Assembly: GCA_938003765.1 (NCBI GenBank)
Contig: CALKYE010000138.1
Span: 1-14,331 of the forward strand
Reading direction: 5' to 3'
From: an uncultured Planctomycetia bacterium
GTDB taxonomy: Bacteria; Planctomycetota; UBA1135; GCA-002686595
Length of the DNA: 14,331 bases
Shown in pieces: positions 14,045-14,331 of the stretch. The position numbers and the translations under genes were made by a program. Numbering within the stretch: position 1 is the first letter of the stretch; the number at the start of each line of letters is the position of its first letter. The notes under the pieces are model-generated. The model saw only the letters and a program-made list of their open reading frames with translations. It was not told the DNA's origin and made no database searches.

Positions 14045-14073
14045 ATAGTCGCGAGGGGGGCGCCCGCTCGCAA
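14045..14073 (-). promoter_or_regulatory. possible operon promoter upstream of the box array
   Basis: On the minus strand TTGCGA (14068-14073) is followed after 17 nt by GACTAT (14045-14050). These match 4 of 6 and 3 of 6 bases of the sigma-70 consensus. The start point would fall near 14038, at the edge of the MraZ boxes, where a bound protein could repress. The match is weak and promoter consensus in this organism is unknown; position and the nearby AT-rich tract are the main support. Confidence 0.3.
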
Positions 14074-14093
14074 TGCTTTTGCGCGATTTTTTT
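14068..14093 (+). terminator. possible hairpin with T-run, read on the plus strand
   Basis: The plus strand has TCGCAA (14068-14073), a five-base loop, then TTGCGCGA (79-86 of the same line of bases, 14079-14086), followed by seven T. The stem is about six pairs with a two-base bulge, so it is weak. No plus-strand gene ends here. It overlaps the proposed promoter and may be only the AT-rich tract. Confidence 0.2.
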
Positions 14094-14095
14094 GT

Positions 14096-14331
14096 CGGAA
14101 GTCGTTGAGCCGTAGAGACTTGATGCTCGTCCTGGGACGCCAGCCCCGGCCGACCACCAGGGATTGTGTGGGCGGCGTGCCCACCCACAACCAATTGCGG
14201 CCCGTGGTGCCCCCACCGCGACGGGCGAGGTCAAGAAGCGGGGCGCTGGGCTAGCGCGACGCACCTCGGAGGGCAGTTCCGGGGCGAGAAAGGGGCGCGT
14301 CGATCGCCGGAGAGGCGCTTCGTGTGACGAG
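14096..14331. other. non-coding region upstream of the dcw promoter, with hairpins
   Basis: No gene could be supported on either strand to the right edge. Two hairpins stand out. At 14167-14184 the sequence TGTGGGC pairs with GCCCA plus a continuing CCCACA around a GGCGT loop, and flanking ATTG and CAAT extend it to about 14163-14195. At 14201-14225, CCCGT and GGTG pair with CACC and ACGGG around a CCCC loop with a three-base bulge. Neither has a T-run, so they are not clear intrinsic terminators. They could belong to the 3' region of a neighbouring gene outside the window or to an unrecognised RNA. I checked by eye for tRNA, tmRNA, SRP RNA and RNase P signatures and found none. Confidence 0.45.

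Noticed and set aside
13780..14190. Minus-strand open frame of 136 codons over the mraZ leader
   Set aside because: It runs through the operator array and the mraZ start, has no domain and no convincing ribosome site.

Overview
The window holds a single, tightly packed division and cell wall (dcw) operon of a GC-rich bacterium, all on the minus strand, so transcription runs from high to low coordinates. Gene order in that direction is mraZ, rsmH, an ftsL-like gene, ftsI, murE, murF, mraY, ftsW, a LysM protein gene, a small membrane-protein gene, murG, murC and murB, which is cut by the left edge. Third codon positions are almost all G or C. No RNA gene, mobile element, phage gene or CRISPR array was found, and nothing on the plus strand is credible as a gene.

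The right-hand 540 bases are non-coding. They hold the probable operon promoter, a striking array of TGGG-type boxes spaced exactly 10 nt apart that looks like the binding site for MraZ itself, a leader of about 190 nt, and several hairpins further upstream.

Functionally, MurB, MurC, MurE and MurF act in making the cytoplasmic UDP-MurNAc-pentapeptide. MraY and MurG turn it into lipid I and lipid II. FtsW and the class B penicillin-binding protein FtsI polymerise and cross-link it at the septum. RsmH methylates 16S rRNA, and MraZ is the cluster regulator. MurE carries a DNPR motif, which predicts meso-diaminopimelate in the peptide stem. murD, normally between mraY and ftsW, is missing from this stretch.

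The lineage cannot be fixed from the sequence. A Gram-negative-type dcw order, the meso-DAP signature, very high GC and several divergent family members (FtsI, MraY, FtsW, the LysM gene) fit a deep-branching GC-rich group such as Planctomycetota, with Myxococcota-like or Gemmatimonadota-like groups as alternatives. This is inference. The most unusual elements are the operator array, a Cys/His-rich insertion after the KTG motif of FtsI, the LysM and small membrane-protein genes inside the cluster, the missing murD, and the MraY variant with HHG where HHH is usual.
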